From assembly GCA_963682025.1 (NCBI GenBank), contig OY821517.1, forward strand, positions 100,450,107 through 100,514,106: DNA of 64,000 bases. Direction: 5' to 3'. This document shows positions 23,265 to 34,554 of this stretch, piece after piece (within the stretch, counting starts at the first letter, position 1; every line of letters starts with the position of its first letter). The DNA is from Cordilura impudica (taxonomy: Eukaryota; Arthropoda; Insecta; Diptera; Scathophagidae). The translations under genes and the position numbers were made by a program. A model generated the notes under the pieces. That model saw nothing but the letters and a program-made list of their open reading frames with translations. It was not told the DNA's origin and made no database searches.

Positions 23265-23640
23265 TGCATGAAACACATAGACGACAACGGCTACACGACT
23301 ACAGCCTGTCAAAAATAAAATACACACGTTTATATGAAAACGATTATTTTGACACCAACACAGCTACACGACTTCACGACCACTTTTGCTGCTGTAGTCG
23401 CCTTAGGCTAATTTCTATTTTTGTTGCTACAAAACAAAAATAGTGTTGACAAAATAACATAATATGTAAAAGATATTAGTGAAATATTTTATTTTGTTGA
23501 AAAAATTAATCGCAAAATGAAACGCTAAAATAATTCCATTAATAATCAAAAGCGGTTAAGTAAATTTATTTATTTATTTTTACGTTATAATAATGCATTA
23601 TAAATAAGTAATTGTATATTTAAGTCAAGTTTATATAGAA

Positions 23641-24866
23641 CTAGCTGGACCCGGCAAACGTTGTTTTGCCCTCAATGAATTTTTATTTTAGTTAGAATCT
23701 GTATATACCTATATAAAATGTGTGACGAAGATCTCCAGATAATAAAATGAGAGCTTCATCAAAAAATCTTTCATTGCCTTTCAAATCTTTTATCAAATCA
23801 AATCACAATGTTTGTGAGCCATGGTACATTCATCCCAAATAAAAATACTGCATTTTTGCAGAACTTTTGCCATACCGGAATGTTTTTTGATATTACAGAC
23901 GGCATTCTCATTTTTTTGTACGTTTAACGGTGATTTGAGTGCTGAATGAGCTGTGCGGCCACCATGCAATAATGTAGCGGCTTTTTCCTTCTTTTTCGTT
24001 AGAATATTTATATATAAAAACGTTTGTGAGTTTATTTATTAAAATTTATATAAATTTGACAACTCATTATTTTTTGAACGACAGCGCCATCTACCGGGTC
24101 CAATAAAAAAATGTTTCTAACATACATATATGTACATTCTTAGTTTCATTAAAATCACACCATAAATAAGAATATTCGAAATAACTTTACCCAGCGCCAC
24201 CTATCGGGTCCATTTATACATACAAAAATTTCTTATGACGAAACATACGTTCATTCTGAATTGCAGTCAAATCGCGCTGAAAGTAAAAATTTTTGTTTTT
24301 AACTTGACCCCAACGCCAGCTAGAGGGTTAAAACTAAAAAAAAAACACAGAAGAGCTCGAACCGAACCTATGCTGGAAATCCTACCTCGACAGCTCTTAT
24401 GGTTCCGGAGATCATTCGTTACAATCAAATGCATCAACGTTTTTATATATACGCCACGCCCCTTTGCCCACTAACAACTTTATATAGCTAAGGTCTTATT
24501 ATTTCGCAAAAATATCCTTTTGTGAAAATTTCATGACAATCCTTCCAGTAGTTTAGAAGATATTACGATTTTTATTTTTCTAAAGTGGCCCCGCCCACTT
24601 TTCTTCTTGTATGTATTTCTATTCATGCTAATACCATATGTACCAAATATGACTGCTGTAGGTAAAAAAATTCCCGTGATATGACTTTTTCAAATTTTGG
24701 GTTATATGGGCGTGGCACCGCCCCTTTGTCCAATCAAAAATTTATATAGCATATTATTCCTTCCAGAGTCACAGTAACACGCTCTGAAAATTTCAGGAAG
24801 ATCGGTTCTTTGGTTTGGCCTCCTATAAAGCACAAACAAACACACATTCATTTTTATATATATAGA
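23641..24866 (-). mobile_element. Non-autonomous Helitron (family C)
   Basis: On the minus strand it starts TCTATATATATAAAAATGAA (24866), preceded by A, and ends ...CCGGGTCCAGCTAG (23641), followed by T. The GGCAAACGTTGTTTTGCC hairpin-like block at the 3' end, the GTGGGCGTGGC-type modules and GAAAATTTCAGGAAGATCGG recur in insect Helitron-like repeats. The open frame at 24235-24474 is within the repeat and not recognised. Confidence 0.75.
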
Positions 24867-25494
24867 TAGATTGAAAGCAGATTAATTATGATTTAAGGTA
24901 AAATGGGGCGAAAAAGGGGGACTTGGTAATAAAAAAATGTATGGCTACCTTACCTGTAGATAAAAAGTGTATAAAACTTTAGATAAATACATATTACAAA
25001 AAAATTATTTTGTATAGCAAACATTGTTAGTGGTATAAGTAAAAAAAAAGGGGGCGGTGAAATGGGCGTGGTTCATAGTTATATGGCGACGTTAACAGTA
25101 TTAAGAGCAATATACTACCAAATAAAAAAATCCGTTGGAAGGAACAAATTTGTACAGAGAAAAAAAGTTTAAAACTTTCAAACAAAATTTGGCGTGAAAA
25201 GGGGCGTGAAAGGGGGCGTGGCGTAAGAAATGTTTATTTCTACCTCGCCTGGAGTATAATGTGTATACAATTTGAAGTAAATCTGTTAAAAACTATATGG
25301 GAGCAATTACATAATTTTAAAAAAGTGGGCGTAAAAGTGGGCGTGGTCAAAAAAAAAGTACCCTATTAATCATGCCAGAGTCCCAGTTAAATGCTGTGAA
25401 AATTTCAGGAAGATGGGTCCAGAGGTTTGGTCTCCTATAAGGTACACACAAACAAACAAATAAACAAACACACATTCAATTTTATATATATAGA
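24867..25494 (-). mobile_element. Second Helitron 5' half, abutting the first
   Basis: A second start, TCTATATATATAAAATTGAA (minus strand, 25494, preceded by A), followed by CTTATAGGAGACCAAACC and GGGCGTGG modules similar but not identical to the first. It has no CTAG end of its own before the first Helitron begins. Either one Helitron inserted into another or a chimera captured a new 5' end. Confidence 0.65.
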
Positions 25495-25870
25495 TCATGC
25501 ATGTTTTTCTATTTGAATGAAGTAAAGAAAATATAATTGGCACTACTGAAATAAAATCGGTTTTGTATAAAAACAGCTGTATATATTGTTGTTATATGTT
25601 GCTGTCGTTTTCAAAAAAATTAAGTAGCTGACAACACGACTACAATTGCAGCCAGCAGCATATGTAGTCGTGAGTTCGTGTAGACGCTGTCGTCTATGTG
25701 TTTCATGCATAAGAAACAAGCAGGAAGTACAAGTATTTCGAAAATTAGCACTATTTGGTTAATTTATAAGTATCTCCTCTGTCATGGACAAAGAAAAGCG
25801 ATCACAAATTATCACACACAAGCTCTTTTGGCTTAAAATTCTAACAATATAAATTAATTTAAATCATGTT

Positions 25871-26436
25871 AGAAAATTATAGTCAAGCTATACCGACAGT
25901 ACGATACTCTAAAAATGAGTTTTAGGAAATAGTATTATGTCAAACCGTGCTTGGTGAGGTCATTAATGCATATAAAAAATTACCATAAATCAAATTTAAG
26001 TAAGATTGAAATTTTAGGTTTTCTGTAGTTTTGTTTAAGTACATATCGGATGTGTGATCCGATTATGACCATGGTTATTCTTATATATTCTAAAATAATA
26101 TACCAATCATATTTTAGAAATAATCAAGGTCCTACTTAGTTAATTTTTGGTGATTGGATCTTATAGTATCTTAAGCCGAACACATAGGGGATATATATCT
26201 ATATATATATATATAAAAAGGCTAGGTTTGAACATTCTACGATTTTCTGTTATTTCGACAGCGATCGTCCTTAATCCGATCGAAGCTTAACCCCTTCACA
26301 ATTGAAACATGGACATACAGTCGAACGCATGGACATCGTTAACTCGACCACGAAGGTAATTATGTGATTCGGTATAAAAAAAAGATTTTACAAACTTCAG
26401 CACAAACTCATTATACCACAATGATATTGGGTATAA
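25871..26436 (+). repeat. Decayed palindrome-ended repeat copy
   Basis: AGAAAATTATAGTCAAGCTA...GACAGTACGATACTC at the left and ATTATACCACAATGATATTG plus GGTATAAA at the right, with ATGGACATACAGTCGAACGC in place of the GGAC array. Heavily diverged old copy. Confidence 0.65.
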
Positions 26437-27198
26437 ACAATAACGAAACAAGTCTAATAATTTATTAATTGGTTTAAATGTCTACAGCTGTAATTGTTAT
26501 ATAACTTTATTATAATGTTTAAATTTAAAAAAAAAAAAAAAACACACACGCTAATGATTATTTTATAGCATGTAGAACGTACATTGATGTGTAAGCCAAA
26601 AAAGAAGAAAAACATAAAACAATTTTATTCTAATAATAGTTTTGATACACCATTGTTTGCTATCTGTCATTTATTGAGAACTACACCATTTTCAATATTT
26701 AATGAGAAAATTTAAATTAATTCCGATGATACTTTACATTTTTTTCAAAACATTTTTAACTTGCACAATTAACTTGCACAATTAACTTGTGAGAAGCAAT
26801 TATAAATTTTTTATGTCAAAAAGGTTAAATTTTTCATGGAACCTATCATCATCAGCTATCACTTAATCTCATCACTGACTCACTGGCGGACTTTATAATG
26901 CTGTATACTCGCTTTTAATTGCTGATTGATATATTTAGGCGCTAGCACTCGATAAAAGAAAATAAATGGTTTATGAACTCGATAAAAAAACAAAATACTA
27001 TCACATACTGAAAGGTACCTTAGGATCCTTATAAGGCATTAACAATTATATATAACTACTAGTTGGACCATAGTTACCATTCACATATAGTTTTCAAACA
27101 TAAAATATCAAATTGAGCTATCAGATTTCATTGAAAATTACTTTTTTTTTAATATAAAATGATGCACTTCTTTCTAAAAGTGTATTTTTTTTATATAT
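26437..27198. other. Unassigned AT-rich DNA
   Basis: A short tandem triplicate of AACTTGCACAATT lies at 26758-26790. Nothing else supportable. Confidence 0.45.
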
Positions 27199-27780
27199 GG
27201 GGGATTTCATGTCAAGTGCACCAACTTTTGAAACCGATGTCTTCCGATCGGGATGAAATTTGCACCAAGGTTAGTCCTATTGGATAGTAGTTTATCCACA
27301 ATTTTTCACCAAGATCGGTCCAGATCTCTCTGAGTTAGAGCGGATCAAAATTTGACATTTTGGCCAAACAGGTGTTTTTTCTCATCCATGTAACTTATTA
27401 CCTATTGTTCTTAGAAAATTTTCTCCCAAAGAGTTTAGATAGCTATTTCTTCAATATTTCGGAAAAAAATACCTTAAAAAAAAAAAAAATTTGTACTTTT
27501 TTTTTGTTAAATTAAAGCATTTTTTGCCTTTTTCTTCAAAAAGGGCTTTTTTTCATAAGAAAGCTTGGGATTTTTCCTTTAAGAGCTTTTTAGTCGCTTA
27601 GTGGGATGGGAGTGGGATATCTATCAAAATAAATGTTTTGTAACTCAAGACAACGGTTTTTCAATTTTTCACAAATGCACTATTTTGAATTTTTTCCTAT
27701 TTGTGTCTAAAACCTTAAAAATAAAACATACTGAGAAACTAGACAAACTAAACTTTCCGAAGGTATAAAACATACTAAAA
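27199..27780 (+). repeat. Left terminal inverted repeat of the large transposon
   Basis: Blocks in order: GGTTAGTCCTATTGGATAGT, GATCTCTCTGAGTTAGAG, TTTTGGCCAAACAGGTGTTT, CTAAACTCTTTGGG-type text inverted, GCTTAGTGGGATGGGAGTGG, CAAGACAACGGTTTTTC, ending CCGAAGGTAT. Each recurs inverted in 30525-31110. Confidence 0.92.
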
Positions 27781-28051
27781 ACTAAAATTTTATACCCTCG
27801 ATACTGTAATACCCAGAATATGTTAACCTCAGGAAAAAAATCGCTTTTTTTCTATAGAAATGTTGAAAAATTATTATTTTTTATTTATTTTTAATAATAA
27901 TTAAATTAATGTATAATAATAATAATATTAAAAATAAAAAGATAAATAATTTATTAAAATTTAATCTTAATTGCATTAGATCCATTTATATCATAACTAT
28001 TTTTATACTTAATTTATTGTAGCTGATGAAGTATTTAAGTCTTGTAAATTT

Positions 28052-28255
28052 TTAAATACCCAGTCTTTCATCCCGCTTTTTGTCGCCTTTATTTACTGGT
28101 TTTTTTTTTGCCAATCCTTTCTTGGCGTTACTAGGTTCAGCTCTTGATTTCGCTGCTGGTTTATTTGTTGTCTTTGGAAAGAAATCGCATTGAATAGAGG
28201 CAGAAAACTTTTTCAACTTGAGTCTTCCATCGACAAGCGGTATAAAAGCATGGTA
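28052..28255 (-). pseudogene. Duplicated C-terminus of the transposase-like gene
   Basis: The frame from about 28255 to the stop at 28052-28054 reads YHAFIPLVDGRLKLKKFSAS, then IQCDFFPK and a lysine-rich tail ending KGDKKRDERLGI. The same residues, with few changes, end the main copy at 29160-29360. The upstream part of the open frame (to 28351) is non-homologous AT-rich DNA across the duplication joint. Not a gene by itself; it preserves the C-terminus in frame where the main copy has a 1-base slip in a T-run. Confidence 0.8.
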
Positions 28256-28373
28256 ATAATGTAATGTATGTATAATGTATAATAATAATAATATTAAAAA
28301 TAAAAAGATAAATAATTTATTAAAATTTAATCTTAATTGCATTAGATCCATTTATATCATAACTATTTTTATA

Positions 28374-29123
28374 CCCTATACCACTATGTGGTTTGGGTAT
28401 AATGACTTTGTGCTGCTGTTTGTAACAACCAAAAATATTTGACCTAGACTCATCTTTAATTATACCGATCGAATCAGAATCACTTTCTGAGTTGATTTAA
28501 CAATGTCCGTCCGTCCGTCCGTCCGTCCGTCCGTCTGTGTGTCCATGTAAACCTTGTAATCAAACTGCAGGTCGCAAATATGAATATATTTTGATGAAAT
28601 ATAAGCTTTTATCGGCCATGGGATGAACGCTGTTGAAATTGGTGAGAATCGGTCTATGTTCAGACCTAGCCCCCATACAAATTACCCATATGAAATCGAC
28701 ATAAATTGCTATAAGATCCAAATTGTCATATAGATCTTACTCAAATTGGGATTGTATGCATTCATTACATCAATTAATGAGTAGTCCAAAAATGATCCCT
28801 TTGACCCCATATAGAGCTGCTTCCCGATCTTCACTTAAATCTATCAAAAAACAAAAATATTCCACTAATTCTTCTCAAATTTTGTTTGTATATATTTTTG
28901 CAAAATACGAGAGACTTTACCAAACATGATCAGGATCGGTCCATTTTTGGACCAAGTCCCTATATAGATATAGCATCCGATATGAACTTTTCATATCTGC
29001 AGCCAAAAAAATTAATAAAAATCCCACTCAAATTTGGTTTTTGCTTATTTTCTATGTCCAGTTAGTTGGGCCTAAGAGATAGGGTCTCTAAACGCATGGT
29101 ATAGGGTATCGTATAGTCGGTCT
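28374..29123 (-). repeat. Palindrome-ended (GTCC)n repeat, copy R3, nested in the transposon
   Basis: Reads CCCTATACCACTATGTGG at the left, GTCCGTCCGTCC array at 28505-28535, and ends ATAGTCGGTCT, stopping in the middle of the palindrome (second half ACCGACTATA absent). Insertion boundaries are exact by comparison with the uninterrupted duplicate at 27908-28255. No target-site duplication is visible. Confidence 0.9.
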
Positions 29124-29159
29124 ATTGTAGCTGATGAAGTATTTAAGTCTTGTAAATTT

Positions 29160-30499
29160 TTAAATACCCAGTCTTTCGTCCCGCTTTTTGTCGCCTTTAT
29201 TTACTGGTTTTTTTTTGTCAATCCTTTCTTGGCGTTACTAGGTTCAGCTGTTGATTTCGCTGCTGGTTTATTTGTTGTCTTTGGAAAGAAATCGCATTGA
29301 ATAGAGGCAGAAAACTTTTTCAACTTGAGTCTTCCATCGACAAGCGGTATAAAAGCATGGTATTGAGCGGTGCCATCGATTGTTACCGCAGCATCGAATC
29401 TGCTCTTCAGTGTTTTCAATGTTTCCTGATGATCCTCTTTGCTACTAAAAACTATTTTAGTTTCTTTACAATAACTCTTTGCCCAATGGAATAAAGCAGT
29501 CGCATCTAAGATGCGATCTTGATGAGAGCACTGGAGGCTAAACTTCGCTGCATTTCTTTTAAGGTTTGCTCCAATACTATCACATGCTCCTTTACCATGA
29601 GCAGTAGGATGAAAATGCCACTCAGCTGGCATTCCAAAATCTTTTTCATGGCCATAAGATTTGCCAAGCAACTTTTGCTTTTAAAATATTGACGAGCTCC
29701 GTCCGAAAAGTAGTATACCTTCTTTACTGTAAATTTAGATTTTAGAAATTTTAGTATTCTCTTCTGGTACTCATAAACTGCAAAGGTATCATGTTTTAAA
29801 TCGTCGGATATGATTGCCATACTTTTGTGTTCCAGTTTTTCATCTTTCATGTAGTAAATAACTACTGTTAATATAGTTGCTTGGTCGTTATTGAAGTGGA
29901 ATTCTTGTATGGCATCCTGAAGAACATATTTATAGTTTTCTGCGAAATCATATGAAATAACGAATTCATCAGACTTCAAATGTATCTTAAAATCCTTGAA
30001 GAATGACCATTGCTCTTTGACTAAAAAGTCATGGGTTCTCAAGTTTAGCAATCCTGTACACATTTCTTCCACAAAATCATCCACATTTAAAATGATTGTT
30101 TTCAATGTACATCTGTCAGTCTGAATCCAAGAATCAAATTTGACCTCCTCTATATATTCTCGATCTAAAGAGTTGATTAAATTTTCTTTGATGAATGTGG
30201 TTTTCGGGCAATTGGTACATTCACCTAAGTGGCAAGAAGTTGTTGCATTAGGAGACACATAGTCAATTTAAGGCAATCGCGGTAATCGTGTAAATCTTCT
30301 GCCGAATCATCTGTTAAATACTTTAAGTTGATTTCCTTCAACATCAGTTTAACATTTTCATGTTAAATGCAAACGCATACTGTGTGAGTTCCGCTGCTTT
30401 CTGCCAAAACATTTGGGTTAATTTCGTGAAGCCAATTCTAACATCCTCGTGTTCAGATTGAAATGTTGCAAATAACTCTTTCAGGTTACAGATAACCAT
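29160..30499 (-). pseudogene. DDE-like transposase pseudogene of unassigned family
   Basis: Likely start at ATG 30499 (MVICNLKELFATFQSEHEDV). Then SSGTHTVCVC, an in-frame TAA (about 30363), HENVKLMLKEI, and the main block from about 30258: CHLGECTNCPK (Cys/His cluster, possible zinc site), SYDFAENYKYVLQD, HDTFAVYEYQKRI and VKKVYYFSDGARQYFKSKS. A frameshift near 29650 moves on to PAEWHFHPTAHGKGACDSIG, then YHAFIPLVDGRLKLKKFSAS and a basic tail. DFAENY and FSDG are the best candidates for catalytic acidic residues. I have seen this combination (GTHTVCVC, DFAENY, SDG, HGKGxCD) in uncharacterised TE-encoded proteins of arthropods and cnidarians but cannot name the superfamily. Inactivated by at least one stop and two frameshifts. 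Confidence 0.8.
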
Positions 30500-30524
30500 T
30501 CTCTTCTGTTATGTTATGAAGGTA

Positions 30525-31110
30525 TGTTACATACCTTCGGATAGGTTAATTTGTCTAGTTTCTCAGTATAAGTTTTATTTGTAAGGTTTTACACACAAAT
30601 AGGAAAATATTCAAAATAGTGCATTTGTGAAAAATTGCAAAACCGTTGTCTTGAGTTACAAAACATTTATTTTGATAGATATCCCACTCCCATCCCACTA
30701 AGCGACCAAAAAGCTCTTAGAGGAAAAATCCTAAGCTTTCTTATGAAAAAAAAAAATGCCCTTTTTGAAAAAAAAGGCAAAAAATGCTTAAATCTAGCAA
30801 AAAAAAAAGTCTAAATTGTTTTTTTTTTTTTTTAAGTATTTTTTTCCGAAATATTGAAGAAATAGCTATCTAAACCATTTGGGAGAAAATTTTCTAAGAA
30901 CAATAGGTAATAAGTTACATTGATGAGAAAAAACACCTGTTTGGCCAAAATGTCAAATTTTGATCGCCCTCTAACTCAGAGAGATCTGAACCGATCTTAT
31001 TGAAAAATTGTGTCTAAACTACTATCCAATAGGACTAACCTTGGTGCAAATTTCATCCCGATCGGAAGACATCGGTTTCAAAAGTTGGTGCACTTGACAT
31101 GAAACCCCCA
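30525..31110 (-). repeat. Right terminal inverted repeat of the large transposon
   Basis: Inverted partner of 27199-27780, from ACATACCTTCGG to ACATGAAACCCCC. Differs by scattered substitutions and by lengths of A/T runs, so the insertion is not very recent. Confidence 0.92.
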
Positions 31111-31117
31111 ATATATA

Positions 31118-31804
31118 TTATATATAAAAATGGTGTTGTGTATGTTTGTTTGTTTGTGGCTTATAGGAGACTACACCACTGGGCCGATCGTCTTGAATTT
31201 TTTACAGTAGGTAACTGCCTATCCGAAAGGAAAAATAGGATATATTTTTTTGGATTTTTCAAGTGGGCGTGGCACCTCCCATACAAAGTGAATTTTTAAC
31301 ATCTAATTTTAACATATAATATCTGGAGTACTACGAGAGCAAGAGTTCTGAAACTATGTACATGTACATATTAAAATAATTCGAAGCGTTGCGGAGAGAA
31401 TGGGTGGGATCAGACCAATGGGCGTGGTACCCACCATACAAAGTAAATTTTAAATGTCATATATCTAGATTACTGTAATAGGTAAAGTCGTGAGATTTTG
31501 TGTGAGTTCATAAGCTATCAACGTTAGTACTCGAAAAAAATGGGCGGAATCCGATCAGTGGGCGTGGTGCCTCCCATACAAAGTAAATATATAATGTCAT
31601 ATATCTGAAGTACTGTAATAGTGAAAGCCTTGGAACTTTGTCTGAGTTCATGAGTTATTAATGTGAGTAGTCCCATAAAAAATGGGCGGGATTGGCCCAG
31701 TGGGCGTGGCACCTCCTACATAAAAAACAGTTTTCTACAAAACGTATTCCCTGCATTTTATTTCGTTACGAGGGGTGTAGCGAAGAGCATCGGGTTACTG
31801 CTAG
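31118..31804 (+). mobile_element. Helitron-like element (family B), copy 2
   Basis: Starts about TATATATAAAAATGGTGTTG next to the large transposon's right end and finishes GGGTGTAGCGAAGAGCATCG, GGTTACTGCTAG followed by T. The 3' tail (short GC-rich hairpin then CTAG) is typical of insect Helitrons. Interior is four or five copies of a ~150-bp module with GTGGGCGTGGCACCTCCCAT, ACAAAGT and ATATCT..AGTACTGTAATAG. No coding. Confidence 0.75.
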
Positions 31805-31811
31805 TTATATA

Positions 31812-32040
31812 TCTTATACGTCAATCGAAAGTTTTCAAAGAGCTGTGTGCATAAAATGCAAAAAATTTTGATTATTATCCTCTTTCAAGTCATAGGGTGA
31901 AAATATTAAAAAAAAGGGCAACAATGGGGAATTATTTTCACACTATGACCTGAAAAAAGTCAACGGCTGCAATTGTTTGCGATTTACGAGGGCTTGACCT
32001 TGATGAGGTTGCTTTTAATATAGAATATATAAAAAAAAAT
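31812..32040 (+). repeat. Relative of the palindromic MITE interior at 45471
   Basis: CGTCAATCGAAAG, GCTGTGTGCATAAAATGC, CCTCTTTCAAGTCATAGGGTG and CACACTATGACCTGAAA blocks match 45520-45740 in order. The TGCCGTTTTC ends are not present, so this is a truncated copy. Confidence 0.65.
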
Positions 32041-32109
32041 AAAAAACTATCCACTTAAAAAATCGTGTTTTTTAATTGTTTTTATTACACATAAATCAAA
32101 AACGTTTAT

Positions 32110-33125
32110 ATTCAGGTTGCAAATATACTGTACACTGTACAACAGCCATTCTCGGGGAGTGCGAAATTGCAATTCAGGATGAAAGGCCAGTGTAATAAAA
32201 CATCCAAACGGTTTGGCGTTGTCAGGTTAATTTTTTAAGAATTTTTATATTTTTCCTTATCTTAATTAGGGAATTCATAAGGCGTACTAAAGTTGTATGT
32301 TGTAAAGAAATACAAGACATCAAATAGTACATATGTGAACAACCTAACCTATATTCATATACTACATTCTGCAAAAAAAAATCGAACAAAAGCAAAATAA
32401 TTGTTCTTTTACACAAAAACTTACCTGAATGTTATTATTTCCTTCCATTTTTAATTATTTCTACCATTTTCGCCACAATAGCTACAGGAAACGTACAAAA
32501 AATATTTGGAATAAACAACAAAAGCTGATTAAATAGTAAACAAAAAACAGCTGATCGCATAGTACACCGCAAAAACATACCTGCTAACGTTGTATTGTCG
32601 TATAATATTTTTGTATTTAAAATATCAACAACAATTATACAACAGTTGTAAAATTTTAGCACATACGGCACATACAACAGTTTATGCACCCTTGTGAATA
32701 CCCTAAATATTTGTTTGCTTAGTATATCAGCCACAACTCAAGAACCATTGATGATTTCTCATTTCATTCTTCAGCAAATAGCTTCAGCAAATCAAGTAGT
32801 ACTAATTTGATCGAATAAAAGCTTCAAAAAATGTTAATTTTTCCCTTCTTTATCAATTTTTGGTCAACATAACATATTCAGGGCATACGATTATTATTTA
32901 TTACAATCAGTAATACAATTTTAGTGAAAAAAAAATGAGAAATCGTGGTTCTTGAGTTATAGCTGAAAAACTAAGCAAACAAACAGCAAGATAAGGAAAA
33001 AATATGAAAGGCCATAAATAAGTTTGACCTGAGTACGCCAAACTCTTTAGAGGTTATACTAAAATGACTTGGAATTTCTCTTCCCCCCAGACAATGATCC
33101 CAAAAATGATCCACACTATAATTTA
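32110..33125. mobile_element. Fold-back-like element with long imperfect inverted arms, copy 1
   Basis: The left side reads GATGAAAGGCC, GGTTTGGCGT, TTTTTCCTTATCTT, then TGCTTAGTATATCAGC and CTCAAGAACCATTGATGAT. The right side gives the inverse: GTGGTTCTTGAGTTATAGCT, AAACTAAGCAAACAAAC, AGATAAGGAAAAA, GAAAGGCC, ACGCCAAAC. A second copy (61576-62865) is interrupted by repeat R5. The short open frames at 32222-32734 fall in the arms. Class unknown. Confidence 0.65.
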
Positions 33126-33329
33126 AAAAAAAAAATATTGTAAAAGAAATTCTTCTCTTTGTAAATTACGAGGTATAAAATCTATTTAATAGTTTTCATA
33201 TAAAAATTAAAATTAAATTTTTTAAGTATAGACTTCAAATCTTAAATCATATACTTATATTTTTTAAAATCTAAAACTCTGCCAAAACTTAAAAAACTCA
33301 TCACTGCCTCTAGAACGCCGTATACATAC

Positions 33330-34300
33330 AGCCCCGTTCTTGAAACGTTGGTATTTTGAATAAGAATGAATTTAAAATAACATGAAATTGAAATTTTGGG
33401 TTTCTTGAAAATACAAATTTTATATTTTCGAAGTATTTTTCGAAATCAATCTTTTTTTTAATGTCAAATGACATAAAACATATGTTTTAGCTTAAGAACC
33501 ATATGTTATCTAGAAACCGAGGTGCCATATGGTTCTCTAGTCAGTATCACAAATAACTTGAAGTAATTTTTGCATGTTTTTATTTAAGTTTATAAAAAAG
33601 TTTAAAAAACTATTTTTTAAAATAACATTTTACTTGTTCATTTAATTGTTTTTGTTCTTCAATTTCTTTCAATTGAAAATAACTTCCATATTTGAAATAA
33701 GTTAGGCATCACAAGAAGAATTCGACATTCAAATTAATTGGATTTGTCTGGCATCACTACTGTTTCGAACATAAATAAAGTTTGCAGATATATGCAAAAA
33801 AAAGACAAAAATAAGTGATTTGAGTGAAATATTTTTCTTAATTCCTTTATTTGTAATAATTAGCGCATAGTGAATCTATGTTATAATTGAAAGAATTATA
33901 ACGGAAAATACCAATATTGTGTAAATAAAAAGTTTTTATTATAGTTATAGAACAACATCATCTCTAAAAGTGTGTTTTATTAACATCGACCAGTGATTAG
34001 GAGTATTTTTTCTTAAATCATCAGAAAATATAGAAATTTTTTAAAATCGTTTCTTTTAATAAAACCAATGTCTAAATTTTTAAGTTTAGGTATCAATTGT
34101 TAAAGTGTAAATATCAATTGTTGTTTTTATCTCTTAAGACCTATTTAGTAGAAAAAGCGACATTTGCTTTGATTTCACAAAGCCGTTTCTATGTGAATTA
34201 AAATAAGGAAAAATAATCTTATTTAAATTAGAGAACAGCATAAAAGTCTTAAATTTAAGAATCAGTTATTTTTTGTGATAGTGAATTCAAGAACAGGGGG
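33330..34300. mobile_element. ~950-bp TIR repeat (class unknown), copy 1
   Basis: Begins CAGCCCCGTTCTTGAAACGT and ends AATTCAAGAACAGGGGGCGA, so the ends form a ~15-bp inverted pair around GTTCTTGAA. Collinear with 58363-59302 along its whole length. The interior has a pair ACCATATGTTATCTAGAAAC / GTGCCATATGGTTCT. No coding capacity; non-autonomous DNA element is the best guess. Confidence 0.7.
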
Positions 34301-34554
34301 CGATAATATTTAATTTCATAAAATTATCTTTCATACGTCTAAATTGAATAAACACCAATACCTCGGTTTGCGTCGTTTCAAAGTTTCGTTACATAAAATT
34401 TTTAGGCCCCTTAAAAGATGCATTGTTTATATCTTAGTTTTCATCGCTAATATATATGTATGTGTATACAAAGCACACACGAGAGCTCTAAAAAATTTTA
34501 AAGGCGCGAACTTCCCGTTCACTGGCTCGCAAATATAAAAAGCATGGATTGAAA
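34301..34554. other. Short AT-rich spacer
   Basis: Nothing recognised. Confidence 0.4.

Larger units (their letters stand above)
23265..25709. mobile_element. TAA-flanked DNA element (Harbinger-like TSD), split by Helitrons
   Basis: Inverted ends TGCATGAAACACATAGACGA (left) and TCGTCTATGTGTTTCATGCA (right), flanked by TAA on both sides (23262-23264, 25710-25712), the 3-bp TWA duplication typical of PIF/Harbinger elements. Both subterminal regions carry repeated ACACGACTAC/GTAGTCGTG motifs in both orientations (23290-23310, 23352-23400, 25629-25690), a layout common for transposase-binding sites. Without the Helitron DNA (23641-25494) the element would be about 591 bp, with no coding capacity. 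Confidence 0.75.
27908..29361 (-). repeat. Tandem duplication of the transposase 3' end, second unit split by a repeat
   Basis: Unit 1 (about 27908-28255) and unit 2 (28273-28373 plus 29124-29361) share the GATAAATAATTTATTAAAAT and TTGTAGCTGATGAAGTATTT blocks and the last ~65 codons of the transposase-like gene. Unit 1 is uninterrupted. It shows that the repeat at 28374-29123 was inserted into unit 2 at the cost of about 8 bp (CTTAATTT). Confidence 0.85.
27199..31110 (-). mobile_element. Large DNA transposon with ~590-bp terminal inverted repeats
   Basis: The left arm begins GGGGGATTTCATGTCAAGTG and the right arm ends CACTTGACATGAAACCCCC. The arms are collinear inverted copies for nearly 600 bp. 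Between them lie a broken minus-strand transposase-like gene, an internal tandem duplication of its 3' end and a nested palindrome-ended repeat. Flanks are AT-only (TATAT / AATATAT), so I cannot define the target duplication. A DNA transposon with DDE-type features; I cannot assign the superfamily. Confidence 0.88.

Noticed and set aside
28723..28929. Open frames in repeats R3, R4 and R5 (also 6499, 21042, 61147, 61310, 62316)
   Set aside because: They recur because the repeats are homologous; both strands are open, length varies with the tetramer array, and there is no known domain.
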